57,647 bases of DNA from contig JALHLV010000023.1 in NCBI GenBank assembly GCA_022844405.1, positions 1 through 57,647 on the forward strand, read 5' to 3'. The position numbers and the translations under genes were made by a program. Positions 45,115 through 54,700 of this stretch are shown here, one piece after another. The DNA is from Sphingomonadales bacterium (GTDB lineage: Bacteria > Pseudomonadota > Alphaproteobacteria > SMXS01). Numbering within the stretch: the first letter of the stretch is position 1; every line of letters begins with the position of its first letter. The notes beneath the pieces were generated by a model. It saw only the letters and a list, made by a program, of their open reading frames with translations. It made no database searches and was not told where the DNA came from.

Positions 45115-45564
45115 ATGCAGAACCACAAGCACGTCGAGAAGCAGCGCGTCCTCGTCATCATGGAACTGAACACCGGCGAGAGCCTGTTCGGCTTCATCCA
45201 TGCCACCCACAGCGAGCGGGTCTCGGACGTCCTGAACGATCCGCGCCTGTTCCTGCCTTTCGAGGAGGTCGACGGCGAGCGGATGATCCACGCCAAGACC
45301 TCGATCACGCGAGTCTACGAGATCTGCAACGTCTCCCGCCACATGACGCATCCGGACCCTTACGTGGTGCTGAACGTCAGCCGGGCCGACAGCTGGGAAA
45401 CCATCCAGCGCGCCTATCGCCAGCAGATGATGCTGTGCCATCCGGACCGATATGCACGGCGCAACCCGCCGCAGGCCGCCCTGGAATTGCTCGATCAGAT
45501 CGCCCGGCGCCTCAACGAGTTGCTGGACCAGATCAGGCCCAATCACCTCAACAGCGTGGCATAA
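45115..45564 (+). CDS. J-domain protein with N-terminal beta domain
   Basis: A 149-residue protein. Residues 10-70 (VLVIMELNTGESLFGFIHAT, RLFLPFEEVDGERMIHAKTS) form a beta-rich module resembling the DUF6812-type domain. Residues 82-145 form a J domain starting DPYVVLNVSRADSWETIQRA, with YRQQMMLCHPDRYARR containing HPD (109-111), the DnaK-stimulating motif. J domains recruit DnaK to a client; the N-terminal module probably determines which. ATG at 45115 follows AAGGCAGG. It is convergent with mltG. Confidence 0.75.
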   Translation: MQNHKHVEKQRVLVIMELNTGESLFGFIHATHSERVSDVLNDPRLFLPFEEVDGERMIHAKTSITRVYEICNVSRHMTHPDPYVVLNVSRADSWETIQRAYRQQMMLCHPDRYARRNPPQAALELLDQIARRLNELLDQIRPNHLNSVA

Positions 45565-45570
45565 CCCGCG

Positions 45571-46614
45571 CTACTGGCTCGCGTCCCGCCGTTCGAGCGC
45601 GCGCCAGTTCTGCACGTTGTGCTGGTGCTCGGCGTAGGATTCGGCGAAGGCGTGGCCGCCGGTGCCGTCGGCGACAAAGTACAGATCGTCGGTTTCCATC
45701 GGGTTCAGTACCGCCTTCAGTGACTCAAGGCCCGGATTGGCGATCGGCGTCGGTGGCAGGCCGGGAATCCGGTAGGTGTTGTAGGGCGTGTCGCCCTGGA
45801 TTTCGGACAGCCGGATCGGCCGGCCCAGCTTCTCCCCGCCCCTGATGCCGTAGACGATGGTCGGGTCCGACTGCAGCGGCATGCCGGCGCGCAGCCGGTT
45901 AACGAACACGCCGGCGATGCGCGGCCGCTCGGCCGGCACGCCGGTTTCCTTCTCGACGATCGACGCGAGGATCAGCGCCTGTTCCGGGGTCTGCAGCGGC
46001 AGGTTCGGCGCCCGCTTTTCCCACAGCGCGGCCAGGTTCCGGTCCATGGCGGCGCGCATCCGCGCCACAATGCCGGCGCGGCTGTCACCGAGGCTGAAAT
46101 GATAGGTTTCGGGCAGCAGGCTGCCTTCCGGCGGCAACGGCCCCGGATCGCCGTCGAGCGCCGGCTCGGCGCGGATCAGCGCGTCCACCTGCCTCACGCT
46201 GAGGCCTTCGGCGACGGTGAAGCGCCGCACCACGGTCTTGCCCGAGCGCAGCAGGTCCAGTACGTCCCGGATGGTCGACGAGGCGGGAACGCGGTACTCG
46301 CCCGCCCTCAATTTGCGGTCGGCGCCGGTGATCTTGGAGGCGACCAGGAACAGGGTGGTGCCGTCGATGACGCCCGCGTCACGCAGGACGGCCGCCGCGC
46401 CCCGCACGCCGGCGCCCTTGGGGATCACCACGGTGATCTCGGACGCCGGACCCTTGGCCGACTGGACCATCCAGAGGCCGTAGGCGCCGATTCCGGCGAC
46501 GGCGACGACCAACAGCAGGAAAAATGCCGCCAGCCAGCGGCGCAGCCGCCGGGGCCTGGGTGGATCGGGCGGTGTCTGGGTTGGCCCGGCAGCGGTCGGT
46601 TGTTCGTCCGCCAT
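45571..46614 (-). CDS. mltG: Endolytic murein transglycosylase MltG
   Basis: A 347-residue inner-membrane lytic transglycosylase (YceG fold) thought to end glycan strands during peptidoglycan synthesis. A cytoplasmic Pro-rich N-terminus precedes one membrane helix (LAAFFLLLVVAVAGIGAYGL, residues about 28-50), followed by a LysM-like region (ITVVIPKGAGVRGAAAVLRD). The catalytic Glu is in ALILASIVEKETGVPAERP, and SDPTIVYG, TPYNTYRIPGLPPTPIANPG are family signatures. It lies nine bases after fabF, so it is in the fatty-acid operon. Confidence 0.92.
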   Translation of the reverse strand: MADEQPTAAGPTQTPPDPPRPRRLRRWLAAFFLLLVVAVAGIGAYGLWMVQSAKGPASEITVVIPKGAGVRGAAAVLRDAGVIDGTTLFLVASKITGADRKLRAGEYRVPASSTIRDVLDLLRSGKTVVRRFTVAEGLSVRQVDALIRAEPALDGDPGPLPPEGSLLPETYHFSLGDSRAGIVARMRAAMDRNLAALWEKRAPNLPLQTPEQALILASIVEKETGVPAERPRIAGVFVNRLRAGMPLQSDPTIVYGIRGGEKLGRPIRLSEIQGDTPYNTYRIPGLPPTPIANPGLESLKAVLNPMETDDLYFVADGTGGHAFAESYAEHQHNVQNWRALERRDASQ

Positions 46615-46623
46615 GGGCCGCCG

Positions 46624-47892
46624 TCAAACGTCCTTCTTGAAGATCACGCTGGCGTTGGTGCCGCCGAAGCCGAACGAGTTCGACATCACGGCGCGCACCG
46701 GCCGCTGCTTGGCGGTGTGCGGCACCAGGTCCATGCCCACGCAGTTCTCCGACGGATTGTCCAGGTTGAGCGTGGGCGGCACCACCTGGTCGCGCATCGC
46801 GAGCAGGCAGAAGATCGCCTCGACCGCGCCGGCGGCGCCGAGCAGATGGCCGATGGAGGATTTCGTCGACGACATGGACAGCCGGTTGGCCGACGCGCCG
46901 AACAGCCGGCGCACGGCGCCCAGCTCGATCTCGTCGCCCAGCGGCGTCGAGGTGCCGTGCGCGTTGACGTAGTCGATCTCGTCCAGGCCCAGGCCCGAGC
47001 GCTTCAGCGCCGCCTGCATGGCCCGGAAAGCGCCGTCGCCTTCCGGCGATGGAGCGGTGATGTGATAGGCGTCGCCCGACATGCCGTAGCCGACGATCTC
47101 GCCATAGATCCTGGCGCCGCGCGCCCTGGCGTGCTCGAGCTCCTCCAGGATGACGATGCCGGCGCCCTCGCCCATGACGAAGCCGTCGCGGTCCCGGTCA
47201 TAAGGGCGCGAGGCCTTGGTCGGCTGGTCGTTGAACTGGGTCGACAGCGCCTTGGCCTGGCTGAAGCCGGCCATGCCGATGCGGCAGATCGCCGCTTCGG
47301 CGCCGCCCGCCACCATCACGTCGGCGTCGTCGAGCATGATCAGCCGGGCCGCGTCGCCGATGGCGTGGGCGCCGGACGAACAGGCGGTGACGACCGCGTG
47401 ATTGGGGCCCTTGAAGCCGTGCTTGATCTGGATCTGGCCCGAGACCAGGTTGATCAGCCGGCCGGAGATGAAGAACGGGCTGACCCGGCGCGGCCCCTTC
47501 TCGTTCAGCGTGGTGACCGCTTCCTCGATGCCCGGCAGGCCGCCGATGCCCGAGCCGATCATGCAGCCGGTGCGGATGCGCTCGTGCTCGTCGGTCGGAT
47601 GCCAGCCGGCGTCCTCGAGGGCGATGTCCGCGGCGGCAACGCCGAACAGGATGAAGTCATCGACCTTGCGCTGCTCCTTCGGCTCCATCCACTGGTCGGG
47701 ATTGAACGAGCCGTCGGTGCCGTCGCCAAGCGGCACGTCGCACGCGATCTTCGCCGCGTAGTCCGTGGTGTCGAATTTGGTGATGGCCCGCGCGCCCGAC
47801 TGACCGTCGATCAGCCGGCGCCACGGAATATCGATGCCCGCGCCCAAAGGCGTAACCAGCCCCAGGCCTGTAACCACTACTCGACGCATCAA
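46624..47892 (-). CDS. fabF: 3-oxoacyl-ACP synthase II
   Basis: A 422-residue KAS II elongating acyl chains. The Cys-His-His triad is Cys171 in VVTACSSGAHAIG, His312 in NAHGTSTPLGD and His349 in SSIGHLLGAAG. Length is typical. It lies 31 bases after acpP, its carrier partner, and 9 bases before mltG. Condenses malonyl-ACP with acyl-ACP in the cytoplasm. Confidence 0.96.
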   Translation of the reverse strand: MMRRVVVTGLGLVTPLGAGIDIPWRRLIDGQSGARAITKFDTTDYAAKIACDVPLGDGTDGSFNPDQWMEPKEQRKVDDFILFGVAAADIALEDAGWHPTDEHERIRTGCMIGSGIGGLPGIEEAVTTLNEKGPRRVSPFFISGRLINLVSGQIQIKHGFKGPNHAVVTACSSGAHAIGDAARLIMLDDADVMVAGGAEAAICRIGMAGFSQAKALSTQFNDQPTKASRPYDRDRDGFVMGEGAGIVILEELEHARARGARIYGEIVGYGMSGDAYHITAPSPEGDGAFRAMQAALKRSGLGLDEIDYVNAHGTSTPLGDEIELGAVRRLFGASANRLSMSSTKSSIGHLLGAAGAVEAIFCLLAMRDQVVPPTLNLDNPSENCVGMDLVPHTAKQRPVRAVMSNSFGFGGTNASVIFKKDV

Positions 47893-47923
47893 CCCTGTCC
47901 GTTCCGTTGATTTCGAGCAGGAC

Positions 47924-48157
47924 CTAGCTTGCCTGCTCGATGAAATCGACCGCGTCCTTCACGGTCAGGATCTTCTCGGCGGCGTCGTCCGGTATTTCGA
48001 TGCCGAATTCTTCCTCGAACGCCATGACCAGCTCTACGGTATCCAGGCTGTCGGCGCCCAGATCGTCGATGAAGCTCGCGCCTTCGGTAACCTTGTCCTC
48101 GTCCACGCCGAGATGTTCGACCACGACCTTTTTCACGCGTTCGGCAACGTCGCTCAT
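47924..48157 (-). CDS. acpP: Acyl carrier protein
   Basis: A 77-residue ACP. The phosphopantetheine site is Ser37 in [20 protein letters not shown]. The protein is acidic and four-helical with FDLGAD-like helix 2 and the final [10 protein letters not shown]. It shuttles acyl chains between Fab enzymes. ATG at 48157 follows AAGGGAATACTGA. The 129-base upstream gap contains a small CTGCCA/TGGCAG hairpin at 48201-48219 of unknown role. Confidence 0.96.
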   Translation of the reverse strand: MSDVAERVKKVVVEHLGVDEDKVTEGASFIDDLGADSLDTVELVMAFEEEFGIEIPDDAAEKILTVKDAVDFIEQAS

Positions 48158-48286
48158 TTCAGTATTCCCTTGAAGGTTTGTCGTTAAACCGTTGAACTTG
48201 CTGCCAAAGATTCTGGCAGAATTTACCCGGCAGGTTACCCTTGGTTGCCGTGTCGTATCATAAATCCACGACCTTTGCCAGCAACC

Positions 48287-49024
48287 TCAAATCATCGCCA
48301 TACCGCCGTTTACATGCAATGTCTGGCCCGTCACATAGCCCGCCTCGTCGGATGCGAGATAGACCACGGCGGCGGCCACGTCCGGTCCGGAGCCCATGCG
48401 TCCGGCGGGGATACGGCCGATCAGCGCCTCGCGCGCCGGACCGGCGATGGCGTCGGTCATGGCGGTCTCGATGAAGCCCGGTGCGACGGCATTGACCGTG
48501 ATGTTGCGGCTCGCCACTTCCTGCGCCAGCGACTTGGACATGCCGATCAGGCCGGCCTTCGACGCCGCGTAGTTCGCCTGCCCCGGATTGCCGGTGACGC
48601 CGACCACCGAGGTAATCGAGATGATGCGGCCGAACCGGCGCTTCATCATGCCGCGCAGCACCGCGCGCGACAGCTTGAAGGCAGCCTTGAGATTGATGTC
48701 GATCACCGTGTCCCAGTCCTCGTCCTTCATGCGCATGGCCAGATTGTCGCGGGTGACGCCGGCGTTGTTGACCAGGATGTCGAGCTGGCCCATGGCCGCT
48801 TCCGCCTGGCCGATCAGCGCGTCGACGGCGGCGCCGTCGACCAGGTTGCACGGCAGGATATGCACGCGCTCACCCAGCGCGTCGGCCACCTCCTGGAGCG
48901 CCGCTGCGCGGGTGCCCGAAACCGCGACGGTGGCGCCCTGTGCATGCAGCGCTTCGGCGATGGCGCGGCCGATGCCGCCGCTCGCGCCGGTGACCAGGGC
49001 GCATTTGCCGGTAAGGTCGAACAT
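48287..49024 (-). CDS. fabG: 3-oxoacyl-ACP reductase
   Basis: A 245-residue SDR of the FabG type. Cofactor loop TGASGGIGRAIA, LVNNAGVTRDNLAMRMKDED, ISITSVVGVTGNPGQANYAA with the catalytic Tyr/Lys (YAASKAGL), and the C-terminal ASDEAGYVTGQTLHVNGGMA are characteristic. It reduces 3-ketoacyl-ACP with NADPH. Its context between fabD and acpP, ten bases after fabD, supports the assignment over a generic SDR. Confidence 0.95.
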   Translation of the reverse strand: MFDLTGKCALVTGASGGIGRAIAEALHAQGATVAVSGTRAAALQEVADALGERVHILPCNLVDGAAVDALIGQAEAAMGQLDILVNNAGVTRDNLAMRMKDEDWDTVIDINLKAAFKLSRAVLRGMMKRRFGRIISITSVVGVTGNPGQANYAASKAGLIGMSKSLAQEVASRNITVNAVAPGFIETAMTDAIAGPAREALIGRIPAGRMGSGPDVAAAVVYLASDEAGYVTGQTLHVNGGMAMI

Positions 49025-49034
49025 GGCAGGCCTC

Positions 49035-49976
49035 CTAAAGGGTCTTGAGCAATGCGTCGATCTCGTCGGGGGTTCCGGCGGCGCTGGCGGTCAGGTCCTT
49101 GTTGATGCGCTTGGCCATGCCGGTCAGCGCCTTGCCCGCGCCCAGCTCGATCACCTCGGTGACGCCGTTCGCGGCCATGTACTCGACGCATTCGCGCCAG
49201 CGGACCGAGCCGGTGACCTGCTCGACCAGCAGGCGGCGGATTTCGTCGGGATCGGACACCTGCGAGGCGGTGATATTGGCGACCAGCGGCACGGCCGGCG
49301 CCTTGATGGTCACGGCGGCCAGCGCCTCCTGCATCTCGTCGGCGGCGGGCGCCATCAGCGCGCAGTGGAACGGCGCGCTCACCGGCAGCAGCATCGAGCG
49401 GCGGGCGCCCTTCTCCTTGCCGATCTCGATGGCGCGCTCGACGGCTTCCCGGTGACCGCTGATCACCACCTGTCCCGGCGCGTTGTCGTTGGCGGCGGTG
49501 CAGACCTGGCCTTGCGCCGCCTCGGCCGCGATCTCGCGGGCCACCTCCAGGTCGACGCCGAGGAGCGCGGCCATGGCGCCGACGCCCACCGGCACGGCGC
49601 GCTGCATGGCCAGGCCGCGGCGCTTCAGCAGCCGGGCGGTGTCGGCCAGGGTGACGCTGCCGGCGGCGGCCAGCGCCGAATATTCGCCGAGCGAGTGGCC
49701 GGCGACGAACCGCGCCTTCTGCGCCAGGTTGATGCCGGCTTCCCTCTCCAGGATGCGCATGACCGCCACGCTCACCGCCATCAGCGCCGGCTGGGCGTTC
49801 TCGGTCAGGATGAGCTGGTCTTCGGGTCCGGTGAACATCAGCTTCGACAGGCTCTGGCCCAGCGCCTCGTCGACTTCCTGGAACACTTCCCTCGCCGTGG
49901 GCGAAGCCTCGGCCAGCGCCTGCCCCATGCCGACGGCCTGGCTGCCCTGGCCGGGAAACGTGAATGCTCGGGTCAT
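49035..49976 (-). CDS. fabD: Malonyl-CoA:ACP transacylase
   Basis: A 313-residue MCAT loading malonyl groups onto ACP. TFPGQGSQAVGMG is the N-terminal motif, VAGHSLGEYSA contains nucleophile Ser95, and PVSAPFHCALM carries the catalytic His. The final VIELGAGKALTGMAKRI is family-typical. First gene of the fabD-fabG-acpP-fabF-mltG operon and divergent from rpsF. Confidence 0.95.
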   Translation of the reverse strand: MTRAFTFPGQGSQAVGMGQALAEASPTAREVFQEVDEALGQSLSKLMFTGPEDQLILTENAQPALMAVSVAVMRILEREAGINLAQKARFVAGHSLGEYSALAAAGSVTLADTARLLKRRGLAMQRAVPVGVGAMAALLGVDLEVAREIAAEAAQGQVCTAANDNAPGQVVISGHREAVERAIEIGKEKGARRSMLLPVSAPFHCALMAPAADEMQEALAAVTIKAPAVPLVANITASQVSDPDEIRRLLVEQVTGSVRWRECVEYMAANGVTEVIELGAGKALTGMAKRINKDLTASAAGTPDEIDALLKTL

Positions 49977-50073
49977 GGTGGTCCGATCCGTTGTCGAGGG
50001 TCCCCAGGAAGCGCGCCACAGATAACGCCTCCCCGGCTGGTGTCAAGCGCGCGACAGAGAATGCAGTCCGCGC

Positions 50074-50101
50074 TTGTCAGAGGAAAGTTTTTCCGTATAG
50101 T
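50074..50101 (+). promoter_or_regulatory. Sigma-70-type promoter of the rpsF operon
   Basis: TTGTCA (50074-50079) and TATAGT (50096-50101) are separated by 16 bases, close to housekeeping consensus, giving a leader of about 80 bases before rpsF. The strength fits a ribosomal protein operon. Confidence 0.7.
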
Positions 50102-50188
50102 GCGCGCCTTCGCTCCTTGCCGGTACATGCCGGCTATGCCTGTGCGGCCCGATGGCGGCAGGCAGTGTAACAGCCAGAAGGAGTCCAT

Positions 50189-50557
50189 ATGGCTTACTAC
50201 GAGCACGTGCTGATCGCGCGGCAGGATATTTCCAGCCAGGCGGTCGACGAGCTGGCGGAAGAATTCGCCGGCATCATTACCGCCAATGGCGGTCAGGTCA
50301 CCAAGACCGAGAACTGGGGCCTTCGGACCCTCGCCTACCGGATCAAGAAGAACCGGAAGGGCCACTACGTCATGATGAACATCGACGCGCCGCCCGCCGC
50401 GGTCGCCGAGATGGAGCGCCTCGAGAAGATCAACGAGGACATCGTCCGCGCCATGACCATCCGGGTCGAAGAGCTGGACGCCGAACCGTCGCCGGTTCTG
50501 CGCGTCCGCGACGACCGTGACGACCGCCGCGGCGGCCGTGAAGGAGGACGCTTCTAA
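50189..50557 (+). CDS. rpsF: Small ribosomal subunit protein bS6
   Basis: A 122-residue S6 that binds S18 on the 30S platform. [40 protein letters not shown] and [16 protein letters not shown] are diagnostic, with a basic C-terminal tail. ATG at 50189 follows GAAGGAG. Its stop overlaps the rpsR start by one base (TAATG). First gene of rpsF-rpsR-rplI. Confidence 0.97.
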   Translation: MAYYEHVLIARQDISSQAVDELAEEFAGIITANGGQVTKTENWGLRTLAYRIKKNRKGHYVMMNIDAPPAAVAEMERLEKINEDIVRAMTIRVEELDAEPSPVLRVRDDRDDRRGGREGGRF

Positions 50558-50808
50558 TGTCATCCGCCGCCCGTCCGCGCACCGCGCGCCGCCCGTTCTT
50601 CCGCCGCCGCAAGAGCTGCCCGTTCACCGGCCCGAACGCGCCGAAGATCGATTACAAGGACGTCAAACTGCTGCAGCGCTACGTTTCCGAGCGCGGCAAG
50701 ATCGTCCCCAGCCGCATCACGGCCGTTTCGGCCAAGAAGCAGCGTGAGCTTGCCCGCGCCATCAAGCGCGCCCGCAACATCGCCCTGCTTCCCTACGTGC
50801 TGCAATAG
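50557..50808 (+). CDS. rpsR: Small ribosomal subunit protein bS18
   Basis: An 83-residue S18. [20 protein letters not shown] is the basic N-terminus, followed by [20 protein letters not shown] and [20 protein letters not shown], the signature core. The single-Cys CPF start is typical of a form without the full zinc site. Coupled to rpsF and 9 bases before rplI. Confidence 0.97.
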   Translation: MSSAARPRTARRPFFRRRKSCPFTGPNAPKIDYKDVKLLQRYVSERGKIVPSRITAVSAKKQRELARAIKRARNIALLPYVLQ

Positions 50809-50817
50809 GAGAGCCCG

Positions 50818-51387
50818 ATGCAAGTCGTACTGCTTGAGCGGGTCGAAAAGCTCGGCCAGATGGGCGATGTTGTCACCGTAAAGGATGGCTTCGCCCGCAA
50901 CTTCCTGCTGCCGAAGAAGAAGGCGCTGCGCGCCACCACCACCAACCTCGAATCCTTCAAGGAACGCCGCGCCCAGCTCGAGGCGTCGAATCTGGAGCGC
51001 CGCAAGGATGCCGAGGCCGTCGCCGAGAAGATGGAAGGCGCCCGCGTCGTCATCCTGCGCCAGGCCGGCGAGAGCGACCACCTCTACGGCTCGGTCAGCC
51101 CGCGCGACATCGCCGACGCGCTGAAGGACGCCGGCTACACCGTCGAGCGCAACCAGGTCGACCTGGACCGCCCGATCAAGACCACCGGCCGCCACGAGAT
51201 CCGCGTGTTCCTGCACCCGGAAGTGGCCATCACCGTGGCCGTCGTCGTCGCCCGCTCGGAGGCCGACGCCAGCAACATGGACCGCAAGCCCGAGGCCGCC
51301 GCCGCCGAGGACATGTTCGAGAGCGAGGAACTCGCCCGTCATGCCGCCGAGGAACTGGCCGAAGACGAACCGGAAGAAGACGCATAA
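50818..51387 (+). CDS. rplI: Large ribosomal subunit protein bL9
   Basis: A 189-residue L9. [20 protein letters not shown] and [17 protein letters not shown] are the N-terminal rRNA-binding domain; a long helix and the C-terminal domain ([36 protein letters not shown]) follow. An acidic tail of about 35 residues (residues 150-189) is longer than in E. coli L9 and common in alphaproteobacteria. A terminator follows at 51466. Confidence 0.96.
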   Translation: MQVVLLERVEKLGQMGDVVTVKDGFARNFLLPKKKALRATTTNLESFKERRAQLEASNLERRKDAEAVAEKMEGARVVILRQAGESDHLYGSVSPRDIADALKDAGYTVERNQVDLDRPIKTTGRHEIRVFLHPEVAITVAVVVARSEADASNMDRKPEAAAAEDMFESEELARHAAEELAEDEPEEDA

Positions 51388-51465
51388 GCCATTCAGGGAA
51401 GACGACTTGAACCATCGTCCAACCAACAATAAAAACAAAAAACAAGAAAACTGAGGAAACTCCCG

Positions 51466-51494
51466 AAGGGCGGCGCAAGCCGCCTTTCTTTTTT
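51466..51494 (+). terminator. Rho-independent terminator of the rpsF operon
   Basis: GGCGGC (51469-51474) and GCCGCC (51479-51484) pair around GCAA, extended by A/T pairs, and are followed by TTTCTTTTTT. A strong intrinsic terminator about 80 bases after rplI. Confidence 0.9.
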
Positions 51495-51738
51495 GTGCCA
51501 TGCCTTCAATGCTGGGCCCAGCGTCGGCGGAAGGGGTTCATGGCGAGCGGGCACACGATTTCGAGCGCATCGGGCTGGCCTACGCGACAGCCATCTCGTT
51601 CAGTCCAGCGGTGGCCGAACAGATAGGCAGGCGCTTGCGGCGAAGCGCTGAACGATCATTTATTTCGGATAGCAAACGTTATTGGACTGGGGCACGCTTG
51701 TCTCAGGGCTATTTTGGGTAGTCAAAAGGGCAAAATCA
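51495..51738. other. Leader region of the giant repeat-protein gene
   Basis: About 240 bases follow the rplI terminator. A short open frame (51500-51721) has no family resemblance and is not called. AAAAGGGCAAAATCA before ATG 51739 is a usable ribosome binding site. No clear promoter hexamer pair was found, although 51655-51720 is AT-richer. Confidence 0.4.
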
Positions 51739-54700
51739 ATGGCGACGCAGCAAGGCGGTAACACCGTCAATTGGGTCGATTTCGCGACTTTGGACAATCC
51801 AGCCGCGATTGGAACGCTCAGGCAGGTCGCGCGGCACCTGTGGAAGGAAGACAGCGTTCAGGATGGACGTGACAGGAATACGTTCAAGGAGACATTGCGG
51901 GACGCCTGGCGCATCGAACTTTCCGATCACAGCCGGAACCTGCGGCTGAGAATCGATCTCTCGAGCAACATGATCCGGCTGAAACTGGGCGACTCGGATT
52001 GGTCGAACCAGTACCCCATCGTTTCGTCATCGTCGAAGCCGACAGGCTGGATGGCCAACCGCATCGAGCACGGCCCATCGCCCGATCGCATAAACGGTGT
52101 CTTCAAGCAGATCGGCGGGCTGGCCTGGCGCGAAGAAGACGCAGAGGGCAAAGCCGTCGTCGAATTCGACGAAGTCCAGCGTGACGATTGGTCGGTGTAT
52201 CTCCGCGATCCTGTCCGGGACGTCTCCATCCAGCTCGACCTCCATCGCCGCAAGGTGATCTATGCGGAACGGGGAAAAGCGGGCGCCGATCTCTACAACA
52301 TCGCGAATATCTCGACGGTCCTCAGCGGCTGGCTGGTGAACAGGGTCGAGTTCAGCACCGGTGGTGCCGCCGTCGGCATGTACCGGCAGACGCCCGCCGG
52401 AGGCTGGGTCGAAGACAGCACAACCCAGGGGCGCGAGATCTACAAGTTCGATGAAACGGGCCGTGACGACTGGTCGGTCTACCTTCGGGACACCCGCCGC
52501 AAACTCTCTCTGCAACTCGATCTCTTCAAGCACAGCGTCAGTCTCAAGCTCGACGGTGCCGAATGGCGGCGGCAATTCGACATCGTCGGTGCCGACCGTC
52601 TCGGTGCGCCGGAACATCCGGACGCCCGCGGTCTGACCCACATCTACTGCGGCGACGCCGCGGGCAAGCATGACAGCCGGTTCAGGCAGACCGGCCACCG
52701 CGCCTGGGTCGAAGAAGCCGCCGACGGTTCTCGCACGGTCGCCAACTTCAAGGAGATCGGCCGCGACAGGTGGTCGATCCTGCTCAGCGACGCCACCAGG
52801 AATCTTGTCCTGCGCCTTGACGTTTACGACGCCAAGGTGCTGCTCGCCGATGGATCGTTGCTGCGGAGGATTCTCGGCAGCGAGCGCCGCATTGACGGCA
52901 ACCTCGTCAATGCCGTCGATTTCGGTTCTGCCAAGAAGACCACGGGCCAGCTTGTCCAGACGGGCCCCCAGTCGTGGGCGGAGTTCAACCCGGAGACTGG
53001 CAGATTGGCCTTCCTGTTCGACGAGTTGTCGCGCACCGAAGGCGAAGTGTACCTCCACGACATCGACCGGGACGTACACATGCGCATCGACATGGTGGCC
53101 CGCAAGGTGCGCTATTCCGTCGGCGACAAGGCATCCACGGTGCAGTTCGATGTTCTGGCCATTCACCGCACAGCCGAGCCATGGCGCCGCCATCACAGGA
53201 TCAACAGCCGGTCGGTCATCGCCGAGGAATACGCGGTCGTCAAGGGCCAGCCGCGCGCGGCGTCGGTCGTCTACAGGACATCGGTCACCCTGCCGCCCGA
53301 TGCGACCCACCTGGACCTCTGGTCGTCCAAGGAAACAACCGTCGTGGTCGACGACGTCAAGCACGTGATCGATCCCGTGCGATCCGTCCGGCTGCGTCCC
53401 AAGGGCGGCTCGCGGCTATCGGTCTCGCTCCCCGGCGATGCGCTGGAGACCGCGACGCTTTACGCGCGAACCAATCTGATGAACAGGAAGCAGAAGCACG
53501 TGATCATGCCGGACGTGGAAGCTCACCGGAAGATCGCGGCGCTTCCTGACGGCGCGATGTATCAGGGACGCGCTGCCTTGGGCCTCGATCCGGGCCTCAG
53601 CGAACAGGATATCGGGCACCTGCAAACGGCGATAACCAATGTCGCCCGAACCGTGCAATACACCTACAACCAAACGCCTCACGGCGTGCACCATGACAGG
53701 GCCGTTCTGCCCGCGAACATGGAGCACCCCCATTTCATGCTCGACTGTTCAGGCGGAAAAATGGTCTACCGGCCATTGAACAGAAAACAAGTGCTCGGCC
53801 ACATCGCCGGCGCGCGCCGGATCGATGCCCCAGCAGCCCAGGGGCTGTTCGACAGCATCGGCGATTTCTTTTCCAGTGCCACCCAGATCATCGTTCACAC
53901 GACCGAAAGCCTCGTCACCGATGCGATAGACACGGCGAAGACGGTCGGAAAGGACGTCATCGATACCGTCGACCAGGTCGGCGAGGACCTGATTCACGGC
54001 GACCTACTGAACGCAGGAAAGGACTTCATCCAGGGTGGTGAGCATGCAGGCGGAGACCTGGTGAAGGGCGTCGCCAATGCAGGGGGAGATCTGGTGAAGG
54101 GCGCTGGCCAGCTGCTGGTCGTCACGTTGAAGCTGGGCAGTGACGTATTGCAGTTCGTCGTCGAGCATACCGGCTTTATCGGTAAAGCGCTGGGCTGGCT
54201 GCTCGAAAAGGCCGGCGGCGAGGCGGGCAAGGCGGTGCGTTGGCTGCTCGAGCCGCTCGGATGGGATGACATTCTCCACGCGCACGATCTGCTGGTCGAC
54301 TTCATGAACCGCAAGCTCGGCGACATGGCGCAGTTACCGCTCCAGCTCAAGGCGCGCTCGGATGCGTTCTTTGCGCAACTGGCGAAAACCGTCACCGTTG
54401 ATATGGACAAGGCCATCCAGGCGATCGATCCCGACGGTATCGGGAACCAGCCTGCCACCGGTCCGGGCCACTCGGAGGCGATCGAGAAGATCGAATGGCT
54501 GCTCGGCAAGGTGTTCAGCTACACCCATGGCGATTCATCCCTCGCGGATGCCTTCAGCAAGACGTCGCTGACCTCCGCAGGTGCGGCGACATCGGGCCCC
54601 ATGGCGAGATTCCAGTCGATCATCGATGAAGAATTTGGCGCGGATGGATCGAAACTCCAGACGATCCTTGGCCCCGCCATAACCCGTTTCGAGACGTTCT

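Noticed and set aside
46099-47910. 603-codon frame antisense to fabF and mltG
   Set aside because: Shadow of GC-rich coding; no family resemblance.
48588-50213. 541-codon frame running over fabG, fabD and into rpsF
   Set aside because: Crosses three identified genes and the rpsF promoter; not credible as a protein.
51500-51721. 73-codon frame between rplI terminator and the giant gene
   Set aside because: No start context or family resemblance; ends inside the leader of the next gene.
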